From contig LWDH01000055.1 in the NCBI GenBank assembly GCA_002083395.1, forward strand, positions 44,101 through 108,100: 64,000 nucleotides of DNA, given 5' to 3'. The stretch comes from Proteobacteria bacterium SG_bin4 (GTDB lineage: Bacteria > Pseudomonadota > Gammaproteobacteria > Burkholderiales > Nitrosomonadaceae). Below, piece by piece: positions 9,310 through 18,314 of the stretch. Below the pieces are notes generated by a model. The model saw only the letters and a list, made by a program, of their open reading frames with translations. It was not told the origin of the DNA and searched no databases. The position numbers and the translations under genes were made by a program. Numbering within the stretch: the first letter of the stretch is position 1; every line of letters starts with the position of its first letter.

Positions 9310-9675
9310 ATGAATAACCGTTCTAGCATCGAGTTGGCAAGAAACTACGTGACTTTGTCCAATAACCACAAACTGGATCTGATTAAGCCGTTGTTTGCCA
9401 CCGATGCAACTTACCACTCCGCGTTTTTCGGCGGATTCCAAGGCGTTGATGCGATCTATGCGATGATGACCGGTTTTTTTACGCGCTTTCCCGATGCCTG
9501 CTGGGAAGTTGCAGCCTATGAAGCAATTGAAAATAATGGCGTGGCATTTACATTTATCATGGCTGGCACCGACACGGCCACAGGAGAGCAAGTGCGGCGG
9601 CATGGATTGGAACGCATCTATTTCACCGCCGAAGGACTGATTCAGCATATTGAGGTCGGTAAACCGGAGGAATGA
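9310..9675 (+). CDS. SnoaL-like / NTF2-fold protein
   Basis: A 121-residue protein with the pattern of the SnoaL/NTF2-like superfamily: an N-terminal helix (ELARNYVTLSNNHKLDLIKP), then LFATDATYHSAFFGGFQGVD and a region with alternating strands (GVAFTFIMAGTDT). The family includes polyketide cyclases, ketosteroid isomerases and many small-molecule-binding proteins without catalysis; the ligand here cannot be told. A GGGGG tract lies just upstream of the ATG. It follows yaaA closely and ends before a strong hairpin at 9743-9785. Confidence 0.72.
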   Translation: MNNRSSIELARNYVTLSNNHKLDLIKPLFATDATYHSAFFGGFQGVDAIYAMMTGFFTRFPDACWEVAAYEAIENNGVAFTFIMAGTDTATGEQVRRHGLERIYFTAEGLIQHIEVGKPEE

Positions 9676-9742
9676 TGCGAATACGGATTAAAGGTCATGC
9701 AACACTTTTCCAGCATTCACCCGCGCCGAATCGTAACGGATT

Positions 9743-9785
9743 GTTGATGCGCGTTCCCGACGAATTGCCGGGAACGCGCATCAAC
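9743..9785. terminator. 17-bp perfect stem-loop between convergent genes
   Basis: GTTGATGCGCGTTCCCG and its exact complement enclose a 9-base loop. It lies between the SnoaL-like gene (plus) and the end of phoX (minus), where a bidirectional terminator is expected. Neither side has a clear T tract, so termination would rely on the very stable stem; it could alternatively be a dispersed palindrome. Confidence 0.6.
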
Positions 9786-9816
9786 TTCGCCCGTATCGTC
9801 AATTAATCAGCGTTTC

Positions 9817-11934
9817 CTAAGTTCCGATCACACCACCATCATCCTTTGTAATCACAATCACCGAAGAGCGCGGTTTCGCTACGGTCGTACCGGTAAAAGT
9901 GGTCGGGCCGTTGTTTCCGTTATCCGGCCAGGTTGAATGATCGGTAAAGCTGGTTCGCCAATCTTCACCCGGATGTTGAATGCCGACAAACATACTACGT
10001 CCGTCCGGGGTAGTGACCACGCCGGTTACCTCGCAATTCGGCGGGCTGGTCAGAAAACGCTTGGTTTCTCCGGTGGCGGGATCGACGCACATCATGACGT
10101 TGCCGCCAATGTTGATCCAATCGCCTTTGGCGTCGCCTTGCTGGTCGGTCTGAATCCACAAGCGACCATCCCGGTCAAACCACAAACCGTCGGGAGCGCC
10201 GTAATCGTCACCGTTGATATTACCTTTGTAACCGTCGGCGCCAGTGGAATTGTAGCTGCCGCCCAGCACTTTGACTGACGCCTTATCGCCGCATTGCGCG
10301 AAGATATCCCAGCTAAAACCGCTGGCACGGACATCCGCATTGTTTTCCCGCCAGCGGATGATATGACCGTAATCGTTATCCGGCCGCGGATTGGCGGCAT
10401 CCACCGGCGGATTGGAACTGCCGGCATTGCTGGTGCCATCGGCCTTGTTACTGGATGCGGGCGTATTGCCGCGGCGGCTGTTATTGGTCAGCGTCATATA
10501 GATTTCGCCGGTGGCCGGATGCGCCGCACCCCATTCGGGACGATCCATCATGGTCGCGCCAAGCCGGTCGGCTGCCTGACGGGTTTTAATCAATACTTCC
10601 GCCTGGCTGCCAAAACCGTTTTCGGGGGTCAGACCGTTCTGACCCCAAACCAGCGGCAGCCATTCACCGCTGCCGTCGGCATTAAAGCGAGCAACATACA
10701 GCGTGCCCTGATCCAGCATATTGGGATCGGTGGTTTGCGGGTTGCCGTTCCATTTCTTGGCGCAAACAAACTTGTAAATATACTCATTCCGCTCGTCGTC
10801 GCCCATGTAAAAAGCGACATTGTTATAGCGGTCGATCACCACTTGCGCGCCTTCGTGCTTCATGCGCCCCATTGCAGTACGCTTGACCGGCATACTCCAG
10901 GGATTGGTCGGATCGATCTCAACCACCCAACCGAAACGGTTAGGCTCATTCGGATGCAAATCGGCGCGGAAACGTTCGTCCACTTCATGCCAGCGATACC
11001 CGAAGCCGCCTTTTACCACGCCGTAACGTATTTGTCCCTTGAGAATATTGAATTTGCGATCGATATCCAATTCACCGGTAACATCGCCGGTTTCATTGGA
11101 AAAATAACCGTTCCAGTTTTCTTCGCAGGCCAAATAGGTCCCCCACGGCGTATAACCGTGCGCGCAGTTGTTCAAGGTGCCCAGCACCCGCTTGCCGCCG
11201 GGGTCAGCAGCGGTTTTCATGAGCGCGTGGCCCGCTGCCGGACCGCTGATCCGGCACGGCGTATTGCCGGTAATGCGGCGATTGAGCGGCCAGTTGCGAT
11301 TCACCGACCATTGATCGCGCTTCTTCTCAACCATCACGATATTCACGCCGTGCGCCGCTTGTTGCGCGCGTACCATATCCAGGGTAATCGAAGTTTTGGC
11401 GTAATCGGCGGCCGGGGTGATATTGTTAACCAGCGGCGGATCGCAATATTCGCTGTTGCTGACCAACAACCCGCGGCGGTTGCCTGTCAATCCCGGCAAC
11501 GGAAAATAGTGCATGCCGTCGGTATGCGCGCCGTAACAATGCAACTGGGTGGCTTCGTCCATCGCCGAAACGGTATCCCAATGCGGTTCCTTGGTAATAG
11601 AATCGCCCCAGGAGATCAATACCTTGGCGGTGTAACCTGCCGGCACGGTCACTGCATCCGTCATCGGCACCAAATTCGGCGCAACCGGGTTGAAACTGAT
11701 CGGCGCAACCGGGGATGGCGCAGCTTCGGCAAGATCTGCCATGCTGCCAACCACGGCTGTTCCCAACACGGTAATTGCGGTAATGCTCGCAGTGGTGCTA
11801 GCGGATGATTTGAGAAAATCACGGCGTGACAACGTATGTTGTTCGATAATCTCCAACATCGATAGATTGCCGCTGTTGTTTGTTGACGAATCATTGGTTG
11901 TTAATTTGCTATCCGGGTGCAAGTTGCTGCTCAT
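9817..11934 (-). CDS. phoX: PhoX-family alkaline phosphatase (DUF839), Tat-exported
   Basis: A 705-residue periplasmic phosphatase. The ATG at 11934 follows AAGGAG; an upstream start adds 12 residues without a ribosome site. Residues about 35-75 form a twin-arginine signal (SRRDFLKSS followed by a hydrophobic stretch). The rest is a DUF839/PhoX beta-propeller with GNRRGLLVSNSEYCDPP, LNNCAHGYTPWGTYLACEEN, GRMKHEGAQV and GDDERNEYIYKFV; PhoX enzymes hold iron and calcium and release phosphate from phosphomonoesters. It lies 239 bases downstream of a phosphate-type porin on the same strand, which fits phosphate scavenging. No clear Pho box was found in the gap. Confidence 0.9.
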   Translation of the reverse strand: MSSNLHPDSKLTTNDSSTNNSGNLSMLEIIEQHTLSRRDFLKSSASTTASITAITVLGTAVVGSMADLAEAAPSPVAPISFNPVAPNLVPMTDAVTVPAGYTAKVLISWGDSITKEPHWDTVSAMDEATQLHCYGAHTDGMHYFPLPGLTGNRRGLLVSNSEYCDPPLVNNITPAADYAKTSITLDMVRAQQAAHGVNIVMVEKKRDQWSVNRNWPLNRRITGNTPCRISGPAAGHALMKTAADPGGKRVLGTLNNCAHGYTPWGTYLACEENWNGYFSNETGDVTGELDIDRKFNILKGQIRYGVVKGGFGYRWHEVDERFRADLHPNEPNRFGWVVEIDPTNPWSMPVKRTAMGRMKHEGAQVVIDRYNNVAFYMGDDERNEYIYKFVCAKKWNGNPQTTDPNMLDQGTLYVARFNADGSGEWLPLVWGQNGLTPENGFGSQAEVLIKTRQAADRLGATMMDRPEWGAAHPATGEIYMTLTNNSRRGNTPASSNKADGTSNAGSSNPPVDAANPRPDNDYGHIIRWRENNADVRASGFSWDIFAQCGDKASVKVLGGSYNSTGADGYKGNINGDDYGAPDGLWFDRDGRLWIQTDQQGDAKGDWINIGGNVMMCVDPATGETKRFLTSPPNCEVTGVVTTPDGRSMFVGIQHPGEDWRTSFTDHSTWPDNGNNGPTTFTGTTVAKPRSSVIVITKDDGGVIGT

Positions 11935-12043
11935 TGTTTTCTCCTTAATTGAGTCAAAGCCCTGCAGCACTATAGCCAGTGAAAATGGCAGCTTAATTAC
12001 ACACAGATTAAAGTTTCTTGATAGCTATCTGATTGTTTAATGA

Positions 12044-12142
12044 TCATGAAAAAAGAGAGGGGCTTGCGCCATCCCAGCTGACTTGATCTGGCATATCGCG
12101 GTTGATAAGCCAGTGAAAAATCAGAAACGGCAAGGTAAGCAT
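12044..12142 (-). other. Short open frame in the porin-phoX gap, possibly a relic
   Basis: A 32-codon frame with ATG at 12142, ending DMPDQVSWDGASPSLFS. It has no ribosome site. The stretch 12070-12092 matches 17594-17616 at 21 of 23 bases, and the latter encodes the end (PDQISWDD) of the RTX-like protein. It may be the relic tail of a similar gene; I do not claim it is expressed. Confidence 0.3.
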
Positions 12143-12173
12143 TCAATCCGCAGGCGGTAACTGCCTTAAAGAA

Positions 12174-13514
12174 TCAAAACGCAATCTGCATGCGAGAAAA
12201 CAAGACTTTCTCGGTAGGCCGATGATTATCGATTGCCCCTTGGTTAAAATGCGTTTGATTATAGTCAATTTGAAATTTCACGTTCCGGTTGAGATACCAA
12301 TTGATGCCGACGCCGAAATCCTGAGCTTTACTCACCGAGCGATCCGAATCGAATAAACCGTGCGCAGATGCTTTGGTATCAAGGTTCAGCGCCGAGTATC
12401 GCGTCACCAATTGCACCGCGCCAAGCGATCCGATACTTTCCAGAGAGAAGGGATTGTTAGGCCGCATTCTTCGAAAAGAAGCATCGCCATTCAACAGCAC
12501 CCACGATAGTTGAACTTGAAAAGCATCATTCGTAACTTTGTCGCTAGCCGAGCCGAGCCTAATATTCTGCTGAGAAATGGTGTATTCACTCATGATTCCA
12601 AGCGGCCCAAAATGATAATAGAGTTGCGGGCCAATTCGCTCCCGGCTGCCATCGGCATAAGCCCCCGGCACGTATGTAGCAATCAATTGTTGCCCCGGTG
12701 AAATAAAGACGGGTAAGTTTGCATCACCGGCTTGGCTGCTGCCGTGTTGTGTTCCATAACTATAGGCAATCCCCAGTCCAAATCCTTCCAGAAATTCCGG
12801 TCCGCTATGTTTTAACGGATGCGCAAATACGCGAACGACAAAATCAATGCCGCTGCTATCTGAATTGATGATATTGCCACGCAAACCGGAACTGTTATCA
12901 ACATTTCCGCTAAAAATGCCGAGTTGATACTCGGTCGTGTCCCAAAGAATTTCACCGAAAATTTGTGCGCCGATTTCACGATTGGGCGCCAAATTAGTTG
13001 GAAAGGCGCGTTCGTTAAAAGCCAGAGCCGTAGCTGATTGCAAACGCTCCAAGCCAAACGGCGGTTTGAACTTGCCGGCGCGTAAGTTAAACGACTTCAT
13101 AAAACGGCGCTCGGCATAAACATCTAAAATGCCCGGTGTTGCAGCAAAACTCGGCATGATATAGAAACTATAGGCCTTGCCAAATCTGACTTCGAGCGAT
13201 GGTTGAATACGCCGTAACAGCAAATTATCTTTTCCCAGGTCGGCGCCATCTTCAAAGTAACTGCGCGAATCCAATTGCAGAAAACCGCCTAACCGGATTT
13301 CATTGCGTCCTTTATTCCAGCGATATCCGGTACCGGAATCTTTAAAGAAAAATCCTGATTTTCTTTTCTTGCTCTTTTTCTTCTTAGCAGTATTTTTCTT
13401 GACCGACGGCTTTTGGAAGGTATCGGATGTATCTTCTTGAGCATACCCGTCCGCTGATACGAGGAAGCAGCATGCAATAGCCATCAGCACGCCTATCAGA
13501 AAAATTTTCATCAT
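12174..13514 (-). CDS. Phosphate-selective porin O/P family outer membrane protein
   Basis: A 446-residue outer membrane protein with a signal peptide (MKIFLIGVLMAIACCFLVSA). It is followed by a lysine-rich linker (VKKNTAKKKKSKKRK) and a beta-barrel typical of the OprO/OprP porin family: RLGGFLQLDSRSYFED, LRRIQPSLEVRFGKAYSF, LRAGKFKPPFGLERLQSA and a C-terminal aromatic end (RMQIAF). In Pseudomonas these trimeric channels take up phosphate or polyphosphate. The PhoX gene downstream supports that substrate, but specificity in this branch of the family is not proven. It starts 35 bases after the hydrolase gene. Confidence 0.85.
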   Translation of the reverse strand: MMKIFLIGVLMAIACCFLVSADGYAQEDTSDTFQKPSVKKNTAKKKKSKKRKSGFFFKDSGTGYRWNKGRNEIRLGGFLQLDSRSYFEDGADLGKDNLLLRRIQPSLEVRFGKAYSFYIMPSFAATPGILDVYAERRFMKSFNLRAGKFKPPFGLERLQSATALAFNERAFPTNLAPNREIGAQIFGEILWDTTEYQLGIFSGNVDNSSGLRGNIINSDSSGIDFVVRVFAHPLKHSGPEFLEGFGLGIAYSYGTQHGSSQAGDANLPVFISPGQQLIATYVPGAYADGSRERIGPQLYYHFGPLGIMSEYTISQQNIRLGSASDKVTNDAFQVQLSWVLLNGDASFRRMRPNNPFSLESIGSLGAVQLVTRYSALNLDTKASAHGLFDSDRSVSKAQDFGVGINWYLNRNVKFQIDYNQTHFNQGAIDNHRPTEKVLFSRMQIAF

Positions 13515-13549
13515 AAACTCAAGCTTCCGGGCGCATGACTATCGCATGC

Positions 13550-14506
13550 TTAGATGCGACTTATTGTTAATGCGCTTGAAAAAGTAAGCTGACGATGCTC
13601 ACAGGAGGGAATGGTTGCATCGTCAGCAAACAAAAAATCAAAGGCTTTTTCACCCATTTCACCACGCCGCATGCTGATGGAAAACGAATGCGGCGAATCG
13701 GGGAGCAGTTCTAATGAATAACTTGTCGACAATCCGAAAGCATGCGCTTGCGCTGTCATTGCTTCAATCCATCGTTTCCCTCGTTCAAGGCGGGTTCTGC
13801 CCTGCAAGCGATCAATCCGCGATGATTGATTAAGCTCATTATCACGGCGATTGTCCCGTTCTCCGATCAAAACACATACGGGAATCTGTAAAAATTGTTC
13901 TGGATTGAAGCGCACCAGCGGTAGGCTATGGGATTGCATGATCCCTTTCGGAAATTTCAATAATTGATCGGGAAAGGTATACCAGCCTGCGGCCCCTAGC
14001 ACAACTTTGGCGATACGATGCGGGTAAGCCATCATATAACGATGCGCAAACTGAGCGCCTCCGGAATAACCAAACAAATAGAACTTGCTTGCATCCGCAC
14101 CAGTCAGCTGAGCGACCTCCGCTACAATGGCATTTAATGCAATATCCGCACGTTTTCCTTTGCGGCCCAGGCGTTGATAATCGGGAAATTCATCTTCGGG
14201 AAAAAACGGTGCAATCAAGACCACACCATATTTTTCAGCAAATGCAGCAAATTCCCTGGCGTGCTGCTTGGCATTCCGGGAAATCCCATGCACCGTGACA
14301 AAAATTCTGGCATTGCTCGCGCCTTGCTTTGGAATGTAAAGAAAATAGCTTTGTTGCAAATCGCTTTGCAAGCGGCATTTCTTGACTATTCCGCGCTCCA
14401 TTGCTATCCGTGAAAAAGTTTCATCCCGCACATTGTCGATAGCTATTGCGTTCGCGGAAGACATCAATAAAAACATAAACGTAATCCTCCAGGCAATTCG
14501 CTTCAA
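13550..14506 (-). CDS. Exported alpha/beta hydrolase
   Basis: A 318-residue protein with a signal peptide (MKRIAWRITFMFLLMSSANA) and an alpha/beta hydrolase fold. IFVTVHGISRNA is the oxyanion-hole strand, FYLFGYSGGAQFAHRYM carries the GxSxG nucleophile, VCVLIGERDNRRDN is near the acidic residue and LLPDSPHSFS supplies the likely catalytic His. It resembles feruloyl-esterase/PHB-depolymerase-like hydrolases; the substrate is unknown. Its ATG overlaps the stop of the ABC transporter gene by four bases (ATGA), so the two are translationally coupled, which suggests a shared task. CTCC-type spacing is inside the ABC gene. Confidence 0.8.
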   Translation of the reverse strand: MKRIAWRITFMFLLMSSANAIAIDNVRDETFSRIAMERGIVKKCRLQSDLQQSYFLYIPKQGASNARIFVTVHGISRNAKQHAREFAAFAEKYGVVLIAPFFPEDEFPDYQRLGRKGKRADIALNAIVAEVAQLTGADASKFYLFGYSGGAQFAHRYMMAYPHRIAKVVLGAAGWYTFPDQLLKFPKGIMQSHSLPLVRFNPEQFLQIPVCVLIGERDNRRDNELNQSSRIDRLQGRTRLERGKRWIEAMTAQAHAFGLSTSYSLELLPDSPHSFSISMRRGEMGEKAFDFLFADDATIPSCEHRQLTFSSALTISRI

Positions 14507-16209
14507 ACGGCAATCGCGTGATGAATGCCGAAAAACCGTGCGGTTGGCCCATTCCCTGAGAGAATTTCCGCAGGCGGCCCGGCTTCGATCAATTGACCTG
14601 CAACCACATACCAGATCACGTCGGCAGCCATGAGATGCGATAACTGGTGCGTAACCATCAGCACCGTTCCCTGAAACTCCCTGAGAATTTCATCCAAAAC
14701 TTTGCTCGCTCGTTGATCCAAATTGGCATCCACTTCATCGAGCAGCAACAACGCCGGGGTTCCCAACAATGCGCGCGCCAACGCAATTCTCTGCCGCTGT
14801 CCCAGCGATAAACTCAAGCCTCCTTCGGTAACTCGCGTTTTATCGCCTTTGGGTAACTGCGCCAACAGCTCATCTATGCCGCATAACTTTCGCACCCGCG
14901 CAATCTCTTTATCCGGCGCTCTGCGCCAGCGGTAGCGCAGATTACGATCGATAGTGCCGCGTAATAGCGGCAAATCGGGACTAACCATGGCGATAGTCCG
15001 GCGGATTGAATCCAGGCTATGTTCAGCAAGATTCTGGCCGTCAAGCTTAACGCTGCCTTCCTGTGGATCCAGCAACCGGGCTGCCAGCGATAGCAGCGTA
15101 GATTTACCCGCGCCGTTAGGCCCGACAATTGCGACTATCTTGCCGGACTCGGCCACCGCGCTAAATTTGTTGAGTCCCCCGGTAACGCTGACCGCGTCAA
15201 ATTCCAATCGCCCGGAACCCTTGATTAAATCAGGCGCATTATCGGTTTGTGAAGTGAGCGAAGGGCTATCCAGAAATTCCTGTATCCTCTCGCGTGCAAT
15301 CGAGGCGCTATGCCAATACTCTTGAACGCGTCCCAAATCCCGCAATGGCGGCAACAAAATACCAACGATGCTGATAGCAGCCATTACCGCGCCGACACTG
15401 GCGGTACCGGCAGAGATGGCGAACATCCCTGCCAGTAGTGTCATTGCCGATGTCATCGCCACCGAAAATTCAGTAATTCCCAAAATCTGACCTGCCACGC
15501 GAGCACGCGCGATCATCGATTCTTGCAAGAATTGTCCCTGACGGACGAGCCGTTGCCGTTCCCGGTCGACTTGACCAAATACCTGAACCACCGCGATACT
15601 TGCAACCTTCTCGTTTACATTGGCTGCCAGATTGCATAACCGGCGGCGCGATTCAATCGCTGCAGCCCGCATCCGTTTGCCAAAAAGATACGTAAGCCAA
15701 GCGCCGGTTGTCAGCGATACTGTCACGGTTAAAGCTAATTGCCAGTGAATAATACCGAGTAATACTAACGCGCATACCGTCGACACGCCCGCTACTGACA
15801 GCCGCGCGAGTCCCATGCTAATCCAGCGCCGCAGCGAAGTCATATCGCCGACAAATCGCAGGGAAACACCACCGCGGCTTCGTTTTTGTAAGGTTCGCGG
15901 CGTTAGCGCACTGAGACAGTCATACAATGAAACCCGCACTTCGGCTGCATAATGCTGCCCCATCGATTCAGCGTCCACACGTTCAAGCATGCGCAACCAG
16001 CTAATGCTGGCTGCCGCAAAAATCAGACCGCCCGTCAGTAATAACACGTGGAGATTGAAGACTGGATGTTCTGAAGTCAAAAAACCGTCAAACAATTCTT
16101 TAACCAACCAAGCGGTTACAACGGCCAGCGCGGCTTGTGTCAAACCATTGCCAACCAGCCGGATAAACAACTTTCGACGATATCCGTGAATAATCAAAGG
16201 AATTTTCAT
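14503..16209 (-). CDS. ABC transporter, fused permease and ATPase (exporter type)
   Basis: A 568-residue half-transporter. Roughly residues 1-310 hold about five to six membrane segments of the type I exporter fold (for example GLTQAALAVVTAWLVKELF). The ATPase follows with Walker A (VGPNGAGKST), signature LSLGQRQRIALARAL, Walker B LLLLDEVDANLD and H-loop MVTHQLSH. It would act as a homodimer in the inner membrane. The substrate is unknown. The gene sits 55 bases after the P-loop NTPase gene and overlaps the hydrolase gene, so all three probably form one operon. Confidence 0.85.
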   Translation of the reverse strand: MKIPLIIHGYRRKLFIRLVGNGLTQAALAVVTAWLVKELFDGFLTSEHPVFNLHVLLLTGGLIFAAASISWLRMLERVDAESMGQHYAAEVRVSLYDCLSALTPRTLQKRSRGGVSLRFVGDMTSLRRWISMGLARLSVAGVSTVCALVLLGIIHWQLALTVTVSLTTGAWLTYLFGKRMRAAAIESRRRLCNLAANVNEKVASIAVVQVFGQVDRERQRLVRQGQFLQESMIARARVAGQILGITEFSVAMTSAMTLLAGMFAISAGTASVGAVMAAISIVGILLPPLRDLGRVQEYWHSASIARERIQEFLDSPSLTSQTDNAPDLIKGSGRLEFDAVSVTGGLNKFSAVAESGKIVAIVGPNGAGKSTLLSLAARLLDPQEGSVKLDGQNLAEHSLDSIRRTIAMVSPDLPLLRGTIDRNLRYRWRRAPDKEIARVRKLCGIDELLAQLPKGDKTRVTEGGLSLSLGQRQRIALARALLGTPALLLLDEVDANLDQRASKVLDEILREFQGTVLMVTHQLSHLMAADVIWYVVAGQLIEAGPPAEILSGNGPTARFFGIHHAIAV

Positions 16210-16264
16210 AGTATTCTTTATGGTATGAGCCTAAATCGGATTTGGCGGCTCTACCGGAATGCTG

Positions 16265-17338
16265 TTAACCGGCCAGCACGCTATGACCGAGCGGTTGCCT
16301 CTGTTGAACTTGTAAAACATCAGCAATAGTACCCGATGAGAGTGCTGCCTTATCGAGTACCGGCAATCCAAGCGCCTTTTCTGTTTCAAAAATCGCTAGC
16401 GGCGATGCGGTCAATCGGCCACTGATCCCTGTGAGCGGTAATTTTTTTTGCTCTAACAGTTCTGCTCCCGCCACGGCTCCCATGGCATCGCCTGCCGCAA
16501 AAATCAGGCTATCAATGTTTTTTGCAAAAACCTTCGAATTCAGCAATGCGGCTGTCTCCCGTTGCAATAAACCATCCGCGATTTCTAAAACAATTGCGTT
16601 GATATTGGCGGCGCTTAGATTTGTCACCAGGATTTCAATAATCTGGTCGACTTGCTCGGCCGATAACAGGTAGGTTGATGGATAGCCGGCATGCGTGAAA
16701 TCCAGTGTTAATTGTGAACCGGCATCGGTCATGAGCCATGTATCCCGGCCAGAACCCGTGCCTGTGATTTTGGCGGCCCCCACCCGGAAACCCGCATTCA
16801 CCAGACCGCGAATCATGCATGCGGCCGTAGTTGTTTTACCGGCGTTCATTGAGGTGCCAAAGACTCCGACGGTATACGGACGGGGAAACAAATTGACGAG
16901 TTTAGGTAGCGCCGTATCTTTTATGTTGATCCGGCGATGATCGCTATCCGCTAACAAACCTATCGGCTCAATTTCCGTCGGCGCTTTGACGCCTGCATGA
17001 CGGTAATTCATACGCGCCGCGATGCCGCCGGAAGCCACCAGATCACAAGGCCCCAAATCATCCGGGACATGCGCTTCATACTGATCCGGAGCGTAACGAT
17101 TGCCATAGCATACGATAATCTCATCGCCCGCAAACAATGCCGCCCGGCGCCCGTGGGCCAATTCCAACCCGGAATGATGACCAATCTTGGTGACTCTAGC
17201 CAGCACCAGATCACCGGCGCGAGGAATCACATTTTCCCCATTCATCAATGCTACCGCTGTTTCCAATTTCTGATTTCGTGGGGTGTACGCCAATTTGGCT
17301 TTCAATAGGCGCTCTTGGGTAATAAACGATAGGTTCAT
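16265..17338 (-). CDS. P-loop NTPase of unknown function (DUF1611-like)
   Basis: A 357-residue cytosolic protein. AAAGGA precedes the ATG at 17338. The N-terminal 150 residues are a separate module (LARVTKIGHHSGLELAHGRR, DDLGPCDLVASGGIAARM). A nucleotide-binding domain follows, with Walker A GTSMNAGKTTTA and later AIVLEIADGLLQRETAAL as the Walker B-like region. This arrangement resembles DUF1611/MobB-like NTPases; one DUF1611 member is a D-glutamate N-acetyltransferase, but I cannot assign that here. It heads the apparent operon with the ABC exporter and the exported hydrolase. Confidence 0.65.
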   Translation of the reverse strand: MNLSFITQERLLKAKLAYTPRNQKLETAVALMNGENVIPRAGDLVLARVTKIGHHSGLELAHGRRAALFAGDEIIVCYGNRYAPDQYEAHVPDDLGPCDLVASGGIAARMNYRHAGVKAPTEIEPIGLLADSDHRRINIKDTALPKLVNLFPRPYTVGVFGTSMNAGKTTTAACMIRGLVNAGFRVGAAKITGTGSGRDTWLMTDAGSQLTLDFTHAGYPSTYLLSAEQVDQIIEILVTNLSAANINAIVLEIADGLLQRETAALLNSKVFAKNIDSLIFAAGDAMGAVAGAELLEQKKLPLTGISGRLTASPLAIFETEKALGLPVLDKAALSSGTIADVLQVQQRQPLGHSVLAG

Positions 17339-17538
17339 TTGGTTTTCCTTTATAAACAGAATCCCACTCCATTGGAATTCATTTGATCAATTTGGGAGAA
17401 TCGCCTCTAAAACTTTCCGATTAACCTTTAATCTGCGACGAGTTACTGAAAAAAAGGCGCAACAATTCCCTTTGCGGCAACATTCCCTAGTGAATGACCG
17501 CGCTACTACTATCCGGTTAGAAACAATTTTTGGATGGA

Positions 17539-17554
17539 AGGGGCTTACGCCCCT
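17539..17554 (-). terminator. Short GC-rich hairpin after the RTX-like gene
   Basis: AGGGGC and GCCCCT form a perfect 6-base stem with a TTAC loop, 20 bases past the stop of the RTX-like gene on the minus strand. What follows on that strand (TTCCATCC, then AAAAATTG) is not a real T tract, so it is a weak terminator at best. Confidence 0.45.
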
Positions 17555-17573
17555 CCCGATTGACTGCTGATGG

Positions 17574-18224
17574 TTAGCTCAATACGCTCACATCATCCCA
17601 GCTGATTTGATCGGGCGCTACACCGACAAGCGTGATAGAAACATCCGTACCAAAGTCGACGATGAAGTTTTGGCCGTCATGCCGTATGTCTGTGACAAAA
17701 CTGGCCAAATGATCGCGCGAAGTCAATCCAAGACCGGTATCGAATACCAAATCATCATCCAGCGATTTAAAATCGACAATGCGCAAGTGCGATGCTTCGC
17801 GAATCACAAAATCGTCGGAGCCATTGCCGCCGCTGCAGTCTTCACCCGCGCGTACCGCGATAAAATCATCACCGTCTGTAGGCGAATACCGCAGCGCGCC
17901 GGGAAATTTCGGCACGACACCCGTGGCATCTGACGATATTTGCCACTGTTCGGAAATACGCACAAACAACTTATCGCCATCCGCATCTGCATAGCGCGTA
18001 ATCTCAGTGCCGAAAGGTTTTACTTCGGTGCGTACGACATCGCCATTGGCTTCTACGACATACGTCTCGGTGCCATCGTCATCGATGGATTTTGGCTTCA
18101 GAACGCCATCCTTCAGCTCATACACCGCAGTGACTTTACCGTCCACAATGTCGAATTTAAATACTTTATGACTGTGTCCGGATGAACTGTCATCATCATC
18201 AAAATCATCACTTCCTGAACTCAT
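17574..18224 (-). CDS. Acidic RTX-like protein, probable type I secretion substrate
   Basis: A 216-residue, Asp-rich protein without a signal peptide, preceded by GAAGGAG. The N-terminus is a run of Ser/Asp (SSGSDDFDDDDSSSG). The C-terminal third looks like the end of RTX/haemolysin-type proteins: SGGNGSDDFVIRE resembles one degenerate calcium-binding nonapeptide, then LRIVDFKSLDDDLVFDTG and VDFGTDVSITLVGVAPDQ. Such C-termini commonly carry the uncleaved type I secretion signal. No HlyD or TolC gene is nearby; the ABC gene at 14503-16209 has no visible peptidase domain, so a link to it is only a possibility. Function unknown. Confidence 0.6.
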   Translation of the reverse strand: MSSGSDDFDDDDSSSGHSHKVFKFDIVDGKVTAVYELKDGVLKPKSIDDDGTETYVVEANGDVVRTEVKPFGTEITRYADADGDKLFVRISEQWQISSDATGVVPKFPGALRYSPTDGDDFIAVRAGEDCSGGNGSDDFVIREASHLRIVDFKSLDDDLVFDTGLGLTSRDHLASFVTDIRHDGQNFIVDFGTDVSITLVGVAPDQISWDDVSVLS

Positions 18225-18314
18225 GATTATCTCCTTCGCTATTAATGTGATAAATACAATTTTTGCATCTATATTACACTTATTTATAAACTATCCTACC
18301 CAGATTGCTAAGAC

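Noticed and set aside
8779..9648. A 289-codon open frame on the minus strand
   Set aside because: It lies opposite yaaA and the SnoaL-like gene, has no ribosome site and resembles no family.
10294..11808. A 504-codon open frame on the plus strand
   Set aside because: It is fully antisense to phoX, whose Tat signal, ribosome site and family motifs are clear. The antisense protein is Arg/Ile/Gly-rich without domain or start signal.
14503..18224. The ABC exporter as the type I secretion transporter of the RTX-like protein
   Set aside because: There is no peptidase C39-like domain, no HlyD or TolC gene, and other genes lie between; the exporter is coupled to the hydrolase instead.
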